Source: JBFHRE01 sp041746105
GTDB lineage: Bacteria > Actinomycetota > Acidimicrobiia > Spongiisociales > ZC4RG35
DNA: 64,000 nt
Direction of reading: 5' to 3'
Assembly (NCBI GenBank): GCA_041746105.1
Contig: JBGTHP010000039.1
Coordinates: forward strand, 58,031 to 122,030
Shown here: positions 42,951 through 51,652 of the stretch, in pieces
How positions within the stretch are numbered: position 1 is the stretch's first letter
How the letters are laid out: each line of letters begins with the position of its first letter
The notes under the pieces: model-generated
Told to the model about the DNA's origin: nothing
Seen by the model: only the letters and a program-made list of their open reading frames with translations
The model's database searches: none
Position numbers and translations under genes: made by a program

Positions 42951-43570
42951 AGAACATCGCTACCGCGGTCATGGCGTTGGCGATTCTGCTGCCGGCGTGC
43001 CTGATTCGAGAGTCGAACGTCCGGTCCGGACCCGAGCAGTTCCAGTTCACTGTCCTCCCGCGAGCCGGGGCCGGGCCAGAGGCCGAAGCACTCGCCGAAT
43101 CCAACACCGGCGGTGTCCAGCAATATGTCCCGGGGTCGGCACGGTTGATCGGCACCATAAATACCCCGATAGGCCAGGTTGATCTGCTTCGCTTTCAGAC
43201 CACGATCGACGGCGTCCTCAATGATTGTGAAGGCGAGTTCGGCAACTTTGGAAGCAGTTGGGGTTGCGGCCCGGTCGGCCAGCAACCCATAAACCCACTC
43301 CCGGTAGAAGCAGATCTGGCCATTACCGGATCCGGAGGGTCTTCCGACTGGTCACAGGCGGTAATCCGCGTCTCGGACAACGTGCTCCGGATCGAAGCAG
43401 TCGCCGAGGATGGAACCATGTACTCGATCGCACCCGCCATCGGATACGGATATATCGTCTGGCCTACGTCGCGCGGAGACCTCACCGTTACCGCCTACGA
43501 CGGTGACGGCAAGGAACTCGACTCGGATCGCTTGATGGCCGTCGATGTCGGGCCTGGAGCCACGAACTAG
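42947..43570 (+). CDS. Putative lipoprotein
   Basis: A 207-residue exported protein with the signal KNIATAVMALAILLPAC, ending in a convincing lipobox (LPAC, Cys18). The mature part is beta-rich, with GSARLIGTINTPIGQVDLL, a Cys pair (LNDCEGEFGNFGSSWGCGPV) likely to form a disulfide, and a C-terminal strand-rich segment (YIVWPTSRGDLTVTAYDGDG). No family is recognised. Coupling to leuD through TTGA is probably a matter of compact gene packing, not of leucine synthesis. The 3' end overlaps the convergent serine hydrolase gene by 4 nt. Confidence 0.65.
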   Translation: MKNIATAVMALAILLPACLIRESNVRSGPEQFQFTVLPRAGAGPEAEALAESNTGGVQQYVPGSARLIGTINTPIGQVDLLRFQTTIDGVLNDCEGEFGNFGSSWGCGPVGQQPINPLPVEADLAITGSGGSSDWSQAVIRVSDNVLRIEAVAEDGTMYSIAPAIGYGYIVWPTSRGDLTVTAYDGDGKELDSDRLMAVDVGPGATN

Positions 43571-44391
43571 ACCGAGCCGGAGACAACAGCATCGCCGAAT
43601 CGGGGCCAGGATTGCATCGCCCAATCTCCGAATTCGCGATCGGTCAGGGCCACTGCCGCAAGGCCGGCTTTCGGATCGAGCCATAAAAAGGAGCCAGAGC
43701 CACCAAAGTGACCAAACGTTTGTGGCGAGGTGAGCGAACCAGACCAATGAGGGCTTTTGCCTCCCTTGATCTCAAAACCCAGCCCCCACGGATTGGGGTC
43801 GAAACGCCCGATTCCGGGCAAAACCCCCCCGAGGTCGGGGTACTGGACCGAAGTCGCCACCTCGAGAGTTGAACGCGAGATCAGGGTTGGTTCAGTCAAC
43901 TCTTGTGCGAACCCCACCAGATCCCTGACCGAGCTGAACACATCATGGGCGGGCGATCCTCGAAGTTCGGTGTTGTCCATGCCGAGTGGTTCAAAGACCG
44001 CCTCAGACAAATAGTCGCCAAACGCCATCCCAGAGCGCTCGGCCACATGATCCGCGGCCAGTTCTATTCCCACATTCGAATAAACCCTCCGGACTCCGAC
44101 ACCGGCGACCAGACGAGGGCGGTCGAAATCGAGTCCTGACGTGTGCGACAACAGATGTCGAAGGGTGACACCCTCGAGGCGCCCGGCCGGATCGTCGAGT
44201 GAAACAGTCTCCTCCTCGACGGCGACCAGGATCGCCATCGTCACCAGCAGCTTTGAGACCGAGGCGATCCTCGTGTTCCAATTCAAGTCTCCCGCGCTAC
44301 CGGCAACACCACCCGAGTCCAGCACGGCCACGGCCGCCTGGTCCACAGGCCATGCCTCTACCAAGGGTTTGAGGTCGGCACTCACGTCCAC
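43567..44391 (-). CDS. Serine hydrolase, class C beta-lactamase / D-Ala-D-Ala peptidase fold
   Basis: A 274-residue beta-lactamase-related protein. The SxxK is ASVSKLLVT (Ser44, Lys47), the Tyr motif is VYSNVGIEL (YxN), and the third motif is FGHFGGSGSFLW (HxG). HTSGLDF and MAFGDYLSEAVFEPLGM are common to this group. There is no signal peptide, so it may be a cytoplasmic esterase or peptidase. It lies downstream of the glycerophosphodiesterase gene; GTG 44385 would make a GTGA overlap with that stop and is as likely a start as 44391. Confidence 0.82.
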   Translation of the reverse strand: MDVSADLKPLVEAWPVDQAAVAVLDSGGVAGSAGDLNWNTRIASVSKLLVTMAILVAVEEETVSLDDPAGRLEGVTLRHLLSHTSGLDFDRPRLVAGVGVRRVYSNVGIELAADHVAERSGMAFGDYLSEAVFEPLGMDNTELRGSPAHDVFSSVRDLVGFAQELTEPTLISRSTLEVATSVQYPDLGGVLPGIGRFDPNPWGLGFEIKGGKSPHWSGSLTSPQTFGHFGGSGSFLWLDPKAGLAAVALTDREFGDWAMQSWPRFGDAVVSGSV

Positions 44392-45149
44392 TGCCCTCGG
44401 GCAACCAAGACCTCTTTGAGAAGATCAGGACGGTCGGTGATGATGCCGTCGACCCCCCAATCCAAAAGGCGTTCCATGTCGGCGCGATCGTTGATCGTCC
44501 AGACATGGGTGGCCATGCCGACCCGCCTTGCCGCTTCAACGCTCTTCTTCGTGACCACTGCAATCCGCCCTGCTCGTTCTGGCACCTGGAGGGCATCGGC
44601 AACCCAGCGGGGCCTGGCGGCAACGGAACCGAGGCGAGCCCTTGCCACGGCAGAACGACCGGCAGACGTCAGGACCGCGCCACGGGCCAGCGCCCGAAAC
44701 CGCCGGAGCCGTCTATCCGAGAAGCTGCCGACCACAACCCGGTCCACGGCGTCCAATCGTTGCAGCAGAGACCACAAAGGCGCCTCTACCCCGTCTTCCT
44801 TGAGATCGACAACCAACAAAGCCGACGGAAAGGTCACGAGAACTTCTTCGAGGGTGGGAACTCCATGACCTTCGCTCTCAAAACCGGAAAGAGCGCGCCC
44901 GGCGTCGAGGGACCCGAGCGATCGGCTGTCCAAATGCCGAACGAACCCGGTCGAGTCGGTCGTGCGATCGACGGTGTGGTCGTGTATACACATCACAACG
45001 CCGTTCGATGAGAGGTGCAGATCGGTTTCGAGCCACGTGTAGCCGAGATCGACCGCACCCTGGAAGGCCGCCATCGTGTTCTCTGGCCACAAAAGACGAC
45101 TGCCGCGGTGGGCGATCGCAATCGGGCCGACGAGACGTGGATCAATCAC
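44382..45149 (-). CDS. ugpQ: Glycerophosphodiester phosphodiesterase
   Basis: A 255-residue GDPD TIM-barrel enzyme that splits glycerophosphodiesters into glycerol 3-phosphate and an alcohol. Motifs are IAIAHRGSRLLWPENTMAAF (HRG, Glu), WLETDLHLSSNGVVMCIHDHTVDRTTD (Glu, Asp, His) and HVWTINDRADMERLLDWGVDGIITDRPD. No signal peptide, so cytoplasmic. The GTG at 45149 follows TAGGCT by 6 nt, so the mRNA starts at the gene; that promoter abuts the terminator of the HU gene. Confidence 0.92.
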   Translation of the reverse strand: MIDPRLVGPIAIAHRGSRLLWPENTMAAFQGAVDLGYTWLETDLHLSSNGVVMCIHDHTVDRTTDSTGFVRHLDSRSLGSLDAGRALSGFESEGHGVPTLEEVLVTFPSALLVVDLKEDGVEAPLWSLLQRLDAVDRVVVGSFSDRRLRRFRALARGAVLTSAGRSAVARARLGSVAARPRWVADALQVPERAGRIAVVTKKSVEAARRVGMATHVWTINDRADMERLLDWGVDGIITDRPDLLKEVLVARGQWT

Positions 45150-45155
45150 AGACAG

Positions 45156-45161
45156 AGCCTA
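45156..45161 (-). promoter_or_regulatory. -10 element of the GDPD gene (leaderless)
   Basis: Minus-strand TAGGCT, 6 nt before GTG 45149. It lies just past the T-tract of the HU terminator, so the -35 would fall inside the hairpin. Confidence 0.45.
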
Positions 45162-45166
45162 AAACG

Positions 45167-45198
45167 CAAAAAAGCGGGCGCTCCGCGGAGCGCCCGCT
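45167..45198 (-). terminator. Rho-independent terminator after HU
   Basis: On the minus strand AGCGGGCGCTCC and GGAGCGCCCGCT (45173-45198) form a 12-bp perfect stem with a 2-nt (effectively 4-nt) loop, followed by seven T counting the T that closes the stem. It starts 13 nt after the HU stop and is the clearest terminator in the window. Confidence 0.9.
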
Positions 45199-45210
45199 TG
45201 ATGCATCACT

Positions 45211-45504
45211 TCACACCGATACGCGGTCTTTCAGGCCCTTGGCGGGGCTGAATTTTGCGACCGTCCGCGCTGCGATCTGGATCTCTGCCCCGGTCTGGGG
45301 GTTGCGACCAGTGCGAGCCTTGGAACGACGGGTGTCGAACTTGCCAAAACCGGCAATCGCCACATCCCTGCCAGCGTCCAGTTCGACGGCAATAATGCCT
45401 TCGCCAGATTTGGTCGAAAAGATGATGTCGATGATCTCGGCGGCCTTCGCCTGAGAGATGTCGGCCTTACCAGCTAGCTTGGCCGCCATTTCACTCTTGT
45501 TCAT
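45211..45504 (-). CDS. hupB: HU-family DNA-binding protein
   Basis: A 97-residue HU protein that bends and compacts DNA. Typical stretches are NKSEMAAKLAGKADISQAKAAEIIDIIF and FGKFDTRRSKARTGRNPQTGAEI with the RNPxTG arm tip. It lacks the long Lys/Ala-rich tail of mycobacterial HupB. ATG 45504 is preferred because GGAGGAG lies 5-6 nt before it; a GTG two codons earlier overlaps that site. An AT-rich stretch at 45547-45552 (TATAGG on the minus strand) is a possible -10. It is closed by a strong terminator. Confidence 0.95.
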   Translation of the reverse strand: MNKSEMAAKLAGKADISQAKAAEIIDIIFSTKSGEGIIAVELDAGRDVAIAGFGKFDTRRSKARTGRNPQTGAEIQIAARTVAKFSPAKGLKDRVSV

Positions 45505-45589
45505 GTCCACTCCTCCGGAGTTGGGGACCGGCCCGGACCTCCCGAACCTATAGGCAAACTTAACCTACTGCGCCCGGTTTTCTGCGCCT

Positions 45590-46726
45590 TTAGGACAAAA
45601 TTTGGCCACCGACGATCACGCTCCACGGATCCACCAAAGGCTTCCTGATGACTTCAGTGACCGTTTCGCCATCGTGGAGCAGCAGGTCGGCCGTCGCGCC
45701 TTTCCTGACAAGGCCCCTCGAGTCATCGGCTAGGGCGAGCGACGATCCCCTGGTGGCAGCCCACAACGTCAAGTCGGTGGACCATCCTGCCAGCTCGACG
45801 GCCATCATCATCAACAGTGGCATCCGACCCAGCTCAACACCATGGGGGTCAAAACCTGTGGCCAATCCCACTCGACGTTCACCCCCACGCAAACCGACCA
45901 TCTCTCTTTTCAGCAGATTGTCGGATCGCACGACCACCACCGAATCATGCGCTTGCCCCAACCTACCGACGAACTCGATGGAGGCCAAGTCGGCCTCTAT
46001 CGGGGTTTCTCCGGCCTGCGCCAGTAGGCGTGGAGGAAGCGGCGCAACCTCCTTGACACTCCGCTCGAGATCATCCGAGCCGCAGGTCAACAACGCCATC
46101 GAGGCAAGACGGGCGGCCGCCATGGCCATCTGCGGCATCGCTGCGTTCTGGGCCATGTCGCGTCCCACTACCCATGTGACCACCACCTGGGTGAGCGCAG
46201 AGTCACCAACCGTCCTCGCCGCTGCCAGCAGCGTTGTCTCGAGCACGGGATCGCTCGAACCGCCCACCCGAAGGTCGAGCATCGTCACCCCGCCGGTCAA
46301 CATCTGCGATAGCGCCCGGCGTCCGCTCTCGACCAACGACTCGGGGTCGGGTCGCGAGCGGTGCGACGACCCCAACAGCCAGGTGCCGGAATCGACGAAA
46401 CCTGGGGTAAGAAGACGACCACCCGCATCTATCGATTCGAGGTCGCGGTAACGAGCCGGCATCTCAGACGTTGATCCGACCCAGCTGACGATGCCACTTT
46501 TGACGACAACGCTCGCCGCCGGCATATGGGTGATCATCGGCCGGCGGGGGTGAGGCGAAGCGACCCTGCAATCGGTGATCACGAATCCATCCCGGCGGGG
46601 GGCGGCCTCGGTCAACACGTCGACAGAGATGCTGGCGCATTTGCCGCAAATCGCCACCCCGGGCCCGGTGACGAGACCGCTACCTGGAGGCGGGCGCTCG
46701 CCACAAAAGGAACAATTGTTGGCCAT
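45590..46726 (-). CDS. ClpX-type zinc finger fused to a degenerate amidohydrolase domain
   Basis: A 378-residue protein. Residues 5-30 form C-x2-C-x18-C-x2-C (CSFCGE ... ICGKC), the ClpX N-terminal zinc-finger spacing. The remainder follows an imidazolonepropionase-like amidohydrolase: VVVKSGIVSWVGST, LLTPGFVDSGTWLLG, then LATGFDPHGVELGRMPLLMMM and KGATADLLLHDGET. The metal HxH that should follow GFVD is replaced (SGTW), and the catalytic Asp of ATDFNPG is Gly here (ATGFDPHG). It therefore looks like a pseudo-enzyme that binds partners or ligands. The ATG has GGAG just upstream. It is not in the Clp operon and no hut genes are near. Confidence 0.75.
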   Translation of the reverse strand: MANNCSFCGERPPPGSGLVTGPGVAICGKCASISVDVLTEAAPRRDGFVITDCRVASPHPRRPMITHMPAASVVVKSGIVSWVGSTSEMPARYRDLESIDAGGRLLTPGFVDSGTWLLGSSHRSRPDPESLVESGRRALSQMLTGGVTMLDLRVGGSSDPVLETTLLAAARTVGDSALTQVVVTWVVGRDMAQNAAMPQMAMAAARLASMALLTCGSDDLERSVKEVAPLPPRLLAQAGETPIEADLASIEFVGRLGQAHDSVVVVRSDNLLKREMVGLRGGERRVGLATGFDPHGVELGRMPLLMMMAVELAGWSTDLTLWAATRGSSLALADDSRGLVRKGATADLLLHDGETVTEVIRKPLVDPWSVIVGGQILS

Positions 46727-46782
46727 TCACTCCGGTCCGCGACGTTGTGCAGAGGCTAACCCGCCGTGGGTTCCACCTCGGG

Positions 46783-47919
46783 TCAAGCGTCTTTGCGGCG
46801 CGACACGCCAATGGTGTCACACATGGCCTGGACCAACGACGCCATCGCCAACGCCTGCTGGGGGTCGAGGGAACCATCTTGGACCTGGCCAACCGCCAAC
46901 TCGAGCCGGCCGACGAGCGCCTCGAGATCCGGATCGGTGGCTCGTGCCCGTCTCACCGTTTGATTCACGCGTTCTGTCATCAACTTCCGCTCGCCTGCGA
47001 GCGCTGGATCATGGGCGAAACAGAACCCAGCCGCACCGATGGCCAGCGAACCACAGGTCCCGCCGTCGCTACGAATACCGGGGCATTCGACGTACGTCGT
47101 GGCGTCTCCAGCGCCTGACGCGGCGGGGGTTGCCATCGCCTCGTCGAGGGTTATCCCGAAGGTTTCGTGGAGGATCGACGCCTCCAAGGACGAGTCAGGC
47201 GCCGCGGCCTCTGTCACCTCGTCGGCTACCTCGTCCGCCGACGGATCGATCTCTGTCACCGACAAGTCGATCTCGTCGACCTCGTCGACCACCTCGACCG
47301 AGCTGGGAACGGTTGGGTCGGCATCGACAGAAACCACTTCGGCGTCGTCACCCATCTCGGTCGCGGGTTCGACCACCGGCTCGTCCAGGGTTGTATCTCC
47401 GGAAACTTCTTCGATCGGCACGTCCTCGACCGGCCGCGACAACTCGATGATCGGGGCCTCTTCGATGGCCGGCAACTCAGCCGGTTCGAATCGTTCTGTC
47501 AGGATCGAAGCAGCACCCACCACCGGCTCCGGTTCGGGCTCGGCCTTGCCGATCGGCACGTCCTTTCTCGGCTGTATCTGTGGCCGTAGAGTCGACTGCG
47601 CCCGCTCGGCCGGAACCGCCCCCGCCGATCGCCTGTTTCCAAACAAGCGCGGGCGCAAGGGCGAGCGCCCCGAAAGCGCCGGCATCGCCTCATACGAAAA
47701 CCCGATGGCGTCTTCTGCAGCGAAGTCGAGTGTTTCATTGCCAATGGTCAGGCGGAAACGGTTGCCGGTGATACGTTCTGCTTTGGTCTGGCTTATCGGA
47801 TACCGTCCGAGGTCCTCTCCCTCGGACGTTACGAGCAGGTGCCGTTCGTCGAGTTCGAGATCGACGCGAAGGCCAGGGCCCGATTGCTCAGGAACTGAGA
47901 GGCGGCCTCGAAAATGCAA
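46783..47919 (-). CDS. Acidic linker protein with a Cys/His cluster
   Basis: A 378-residue protein of unknown family. The N-terminal 90 residues are beta-rich (LRVDLELDERHLLVTSEGEDLGRYP, then a FRLTIGNETLDFAAEDAIGFSY strand set). A very acidic, low-complexity linker of about 150 residues follows (EVVDEVDEIDLSVTEIDPSA). The C-terminal part has VECPGIRSD, GTCGSLA and GFCFAHDP (C-x8-C-x10-C-x2-H), a likely small zinc site, and a helical end. TTG 47919 is preferred: AAGGAG stands 6 nt before it, while GTG 48030 would overlap the DUF4126 gene by 47 nt. Function unknown. Confidence 0.6.
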   Translation of the reverse strand: MHFRGRLSVPEQSGPGLRVDLELDERHLLVTSEGEDLGRYPISQTKAERITGNRFRLTIGNETLDFAAEDAIGFSYEAMPALSGRSPLRPRLFGNRRSAGAVPAERAQSTLRPQIQPRKDVPIGKAEPEPEPVVGAASILTERFEPAELPAIEEAPIIELSRPVEDVPIEEVSGDTTLDEPVVEPATEMGDDAEVVSVDADPTVPSSVEVVDEVDEIDLSVTEIDPSADEVADEVTEAAAPDSSLEASILHETFGITLDEAMATPAASGAGDATTYVECPGIRSDGGTCGSLAIGAAGFCFAHDPALAGERKLMTERVNQTVRRARATDPDLEALVGRLELAVGQVQDGSLDPQQALAMASLVQAMCDTIGVSRRKDA

Positions 47920-47983
47920 TCCGGTCTCCTTCGTCCGACGTAGGGCATAGAGGTTATCGGAAAGTCCGTCTGAGAAGTGGAGA

Positions 47984-48556
47984 TCATTCTCTAGGGCGTC
48001 GCCGGTTTCGCCAGAGCCGCCGTGCCGCACCGAAAAGTCGAATCGTCAGCCACCCGGCGCCGACCGTCAGCACTGCCACCAGAACAATCGCGACCGCGGG
48101 CAGAGCGATGGCCACTAGAACCACGCCCAACGCCAATCCATCCTCCATCACCGACAGGACCGAATTGGAAAAGGGTTCCGGGCTGGTGTTGACTGCGGCC
48201 CTGGTGGTCGCCTTGGCTCCGTGACTCGTGAGCGCCAGCGCGCCGGCAACAATCGTCCCAAGCCCCTGTCCCACACTGCCGGCCTCGCCCGCAAGGAAGT
48301 AGCCAAGGGCGGCGGCCCCGAGGGGCCGCACGACGGTATGGATCGCATCCCAGAGGCTGTCCAGATAGGGGACTTTGTCGACCAAAAATTCGACCAGAAA
48401 CAGAATCCCCACCGTCACCATCACGTCGGTTCTGGTCAGTTGTTCCGGTATGTCCTCCCAGCCCAACCTCCCTGCAAAACCGAGGAGAAGAGCGACTGCA
48501 TAAAGATTGATTCCGGAGGCGAACCCGCTCCCGGCGATCAACCCCGCCAGGTCCAT
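47984..48556 (-). CDS. DUF4126 membrane protein
   Basis: A 190-residue integral membrane protein of the DUF4126 family: GSGFASGINLYAVALLLGFAGRLGW at the N-terminus is diagnostic, followed by VDKVPYLDSLWDAIHTVVRPLGAAALG and ALTSHGAKATTRAAVNTSPEPFSN. Four to five helices are predicted. Role unknown; some relatives are annotated as channel-like. The ATG overlaps the DUF3237 stop by one base, which marks an operon. Confidence 0.82.
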   Translation of the reverse strand: MDLAGLIAGSGFASGINLYAVALLLGFAGRLGWEDIPEQLTRTDVMVTVGILFLVEFLVDKVPYLDSLWDAIHTVVRPLGAAALGYFLAGEAGSVGQGLGTIVAGALALTSHGAKATTRAAVNTSPEPFSNSVLSVMEDGLALGVVLVAIALPAVAIVLVAVLTVGAGWLTIRLFGAARRLWRNRRRPRE

Positions 48557-48963
48557 CAGTTGCGCACTATGTAGACGCTGAGCGCGAGACGGCCGGAGTC
48601 ACCACGACCGAGGGCGACGCCGATTTCTTTGTTGAGCCACGCAAGATCGTCGTTGCCGGTTTCAAAAGTGATCAGTTCCCGTGGACGCGCCTCGGTATCG
48701 GAGACAGGGAGGCTCACTCCGCTGCCGCGATAGGCCACCTGTTCCCTCTTCTCTCCGATGATGGCGCGGATGTCGAGGACCATCACACCATCGCCACGCA
48801 CGGTGGTGTAGTCGACACCCTTGACCGGGCGCTCCCCTTCCCAATGTGGACCGGTTGCAACTCCTTCAAACGGAAAATCGATTCGAGTGCCGCCGGGAGC
48901 CTTACCCACCATCTTCATTCCCAGGGTGGCTTCGATCTCACAAAATGGTTCGAGTGTCGGCAT
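48556..48963 (-). CDS. DUF3237 protein
   Basis: A 135-residue beta-barrel-type protein of the DUF3237 family (IDFPFEGVATGPHWEGERPVKGVDYTTVRGDGV and RPRELITFETGNDDLAWLNK are typical). No catalytic motif is established. There is no signal peptide. ATG 48963 has AAGAGGAG 6 nt upstream. It heads an operon with the DUF4126 gene; the following two genes may belong to it too. Confidence 0.82.
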   Translation of the reverse strand: MPTLEPFCEIEATLGMKMVGKAPGGTRIDFPFEGVATGPHWEGERPVKGVDYTTVRGDGVMVLDIRAIIGEKREQVAYRGSGVSLPVSDTEARPRELITFETGNDDLAWLNKEIGVALGRGDSGRLALSVYIVRN

Positions 48964-49028
48964 TTGGTTCTCCTCTTGTTCCTATGGCGAGACGCTAACC
49001 AGCCTCGCCGACGAGTGTTGGTCGGACC

Positions 49029-51569
49029 TCAGGCTGGGACCTGATCCCTCTTTTGATGCCAACGCTCCCACAGCACGAGAAGAGACGGAAGTACGAGGAT
49101 CGCGCCGATCAGAGAGAGGCCGATGGCGTATGCAGTGACCTGACCCATCTGTTGGAAAGGTTTGAGGGTGGATGTCGTGAGGATGCCAAAACCGGCAGCA
49201 GTGGTGAACGCCGACCCTGCCAGCGCTCCGCCGGTATGACGAGTGGTTGAGCGGATGGCCTCATCCACCGAGTCATACCGCTGTCGATCTTCCTCGAAGC
49301 GCCGAGCCAGGTGGATGGTGTAGGGCACGCCGATTCCGACCGCCAGAGCAGAAAGCGTCGCCGTCACCGGTCCAAAGGGAATGCCGCTCACGAACATCAA
49401 ACCAAACGTCCACAAAACGACCAAAACCACCGGGATCATCGTGAGCACACCCAAGAAGGGCCGGCGATTCTCGAACCAGAAGTTGATCATGAGCACGATC
49501 GTCGCCGCGATGACAGTCCACAACAGTGAGTTGACCTGTGAATCGGACAATGCCTGGATGACAACGGCGGTGATGATCGACTGACTGGTCGCGATCGCCG
49601 TGGCTCCCTCGATCGAATCAAAGGACGCCAACTCGACCTTCAGGTCGTCACGGAGCGCGGCCGCCCCTTGTTCTCCCGCCTGGGTGCCGATCTCGAGCAA
49701 TACGGCTTGAACCTCACCACCCGGTCCTTCGCTGACCACCCGCCCCATCTGGTCGGGGGAAATCGACGCGGCCAATGTCCAGAGACCGGCCACATCGGCG
49801 TCAGGGGCCACGCTTCCATCCGGCTGGAGTCCGAGTGCCAGCATCTGGTCAATGATGGATGGGTCAAGAGCGGGTTGACCTGGCGCCGGCGGCGCCAAGA
49901 ACTGCTGAATCACCGCCACCGGGCTCGAAACAGACGCCACATCACCTTGTGGCGTCGGGAAAACGATGACGCTGTCGACATCGGCGACGTCGGTCTGGAA
50001 CTGGGCGATTCCGGTCCAGACTTCAGGAGTAGCGAGGTTCCCGCCCTCTGGAGCCTGCACCAGCACCTGAGTCGTTTCGCCGAAACCTCCGCCGAATTCC
50101 TCCTGAAGGATGTTGAAGGTGGCCACCACCTCGGAGTCCTCCGGCAAGAAGTCTGTAAACGAGAACTTGGTCTCCAGCTGGGTCAATCCGTAGAAACCCA
50201 GAACTCCGAGCGCCAGAGTCACCACCAGCGTCGGAACCGGGAGGCGTTCGGCGAGGACGGCGGTCTTTTCCATGATCTTGGGTAGCAGACGCTCGCCACT
50301 TGACGCTCCCATCGATTCTGCCGGCAGCCTCCCACCAGCTTCTGCCCTGCGGTCCAATATCAGCCTCAAGGAAGGAACAAAGGTGAGCATCAGAACGAAC
50401 GAGGCCACGATCCCGACCGCGGCCAGGATCCCAAAGTCCTTCAAGGCCGGCACCGGGTTGGTGATGTTGGTGAGGAAGCCGATTGCCGTCGTCAAAGTTG
50501 CCAGAGCCAGCGCCACCCCTGAGGTCTTGATGGCTCTTTCGATCGCACTCTGGACCCCGAGGCCGCCGCCGATTTCCTCGCGGTAACGAGATGTCAGGTG
50601 AATTCCATAATCGACACCCAAACCGATCAGAAGAACGGGGACGATCTGGGCGATTTCCGACAGTGAACCGATCACGTTGATGTCCTGAAGAAGGGCGGCG
50701 ATCCCGTTCATCCAGGTGATCGCCATGACAATCGTCAGCATCGTCACTCCCATATCGGCAGAACTCCGCCTCACGGCAGTTCCCCAGCCGGAGCGCGGGT
50801 TGATCCAATACACAAACATGAGGATGACGATGATGATCAGGAAGGCGAGCCCGAACAGGCGCCCGATCTCGGCCTCGAAACCGCTGTCTTCGCCAAACAA
50901 GAGCGAGAACGAAAACGGTCTGATCTCGATCCCATTGCCAGAAACCGAAGAGAGCGCGTCGGCGATCGCCTGCTCGGCCTCGATCTGGGCGTCGATGTCA
51001 TCACCGACTTCGACGAATACCAGGATCAAACCGGCTTCGGGAACGCCGTTCTGGTCTTTGTCGGCTACCAACTGGGAGGCAAATCCAAGCTGGGCGGCAC
51101 CTTCCGGTGAGGCCAGGGTATCTGCATAGATTTGTTTGATTGCAGCGTCGTCGAGCGCCTCCATCGGAATTCCTTGAGCCTGAACGGTGAAATCGACCGG
51201 TGCCAGGAACGAGAAGAACGGCTGGGGACGGTCGGGCCGGACACTGAGTGCCCCGGCGCCGGCGCTCTCCTGGAGCGCCGCCAGCGCGGCGCCAACGGTC
51301 TGCATCGTCTTGGCCGTGAGGACGTCACCGTCCTCGGAGCGCACGATCACCTGCATCACAGTTTCGGTCGAGTTCTCGCCGAACAACTCACCGATGGCAT
51401 TGGAGGCATCGATTTCGGGGTTGTCGGGTGCAAAACCCTCCTGGCCGGTCGACCGATCGGCGGTCGTCGACAGGTATCCGAAACCGACGGTGAGGGCGAG
51501 CATCCCGGCGACCAGGAGTGCCGGCGCTTTTGTCACGGCCGCGACGAACAGCCGGATCAAGTTTTTCAT
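49029..51569 (-). CDS. RND/MMPL-type exporter
   Basis: An 846-residue RND superfamily transporter. A membrane helix opens it (APALLVAGMLALTVGFGYLS), then an external loop of about 200 residues with EGFAPDNPEIDASNAIGELFG. A bundle of five to six helices carries VLLIGLGVDYGIHLTSRYREE. The arrangement is then repeated: FTDFLPEDSEVVATFNIL, and later ALAVGIGVPYTIHLARRFEED. Asp replaces the second motif's acid by Pro (GVPYTIH), so the two halves are not equal. It is of the archaeal/HpnN-like type that moves lipids or hydrophobic compounds. An AGGA stands before the ATG. Confidence 0.85.
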   Translation of the reverse strand: MKNLIRLFVAAVTKAPALLVAGMLALTVGFGYLSTTADRSTGQEGFAPDNPEIDASNAIGELFGENSTETVMQVIVRSEDGDVLTAKTMQTVGAALAALQESAGAGALSVRPDRPQPFFSFLAPVDFTVQAQGIPMEALDDAAIKQIYADTLASPEGAAQLGFASQLVADKDQNGVPEAGLILVFVEVGDDIDAQIEAEQAIADALSSVSGNGIEIRPFSFSLLFGEDSGFEAEIGRLFGLAFLIIIVILMFVYWINPRSGWGTAVRRSSADMGVTMLTIVMAITWMNGIAALLQDINVIGSLSEIAQIVPVLLIGLGVDYGIHLTSRYREEIGGGLGVQSAIERAIKTSGVALALATLTTAIGFLTNITNPVPALKDFGILAAVGIVASFVLMLTFVPSLRLILDRRAEAGGRLPAESMGASSGERLLPKIMEKTAVLAERLPVPTLVVTLALGVLGFYGLTQLETKFSFTDFLPEDSEVVATFNILQEEFGGGFGETTQVLVQAPEGGNLATPEVWTGIAQFQTDVADVDSVIVFPTPQGDVASVSSPVAVIQQFLAPPAPGQPALDPSIIDQMLALGLQPDGSVAPDADVAGLWTLAASISPDQMGRVVSEGPGGEVQAVLLEIGTQAGEQGAAALRDDLKVELASFDSIEGATAIATSQSIITAVVIQALSDSQVNSLLWTVIAATIVLMINFWFENRRPFLGVLTMIPVVLVVLWTFGLMFVSGIPFGPVTATLSALAVGIGVPYTIHLARRFEEDRQRYDSVDEAIRSTTRHTGGALAGSAFTTAAGFGILTTSTLKPFQQMGQVTAYAIGLSLIGAILVLPSLLVLWERWHQKRDQVPA

Positions 51570-51652
51570 GAGGAGTCCTACTCGTTTGAAAAGTGTGGTC
51601 GACCGATGCGGGTCTCCACCAGGCTAGGTTGTCGACACGCTGACGAGAAATC

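Noticed and set aside
47039..47950. Ser/Thr-rich plus-strand ORF opposite the acidic Cys/His gene
   Set aside because: The Ser repeats are the complement of the acidic (GAx/GTx) codons on the other strand. No signal peptide or ribosome site was found.
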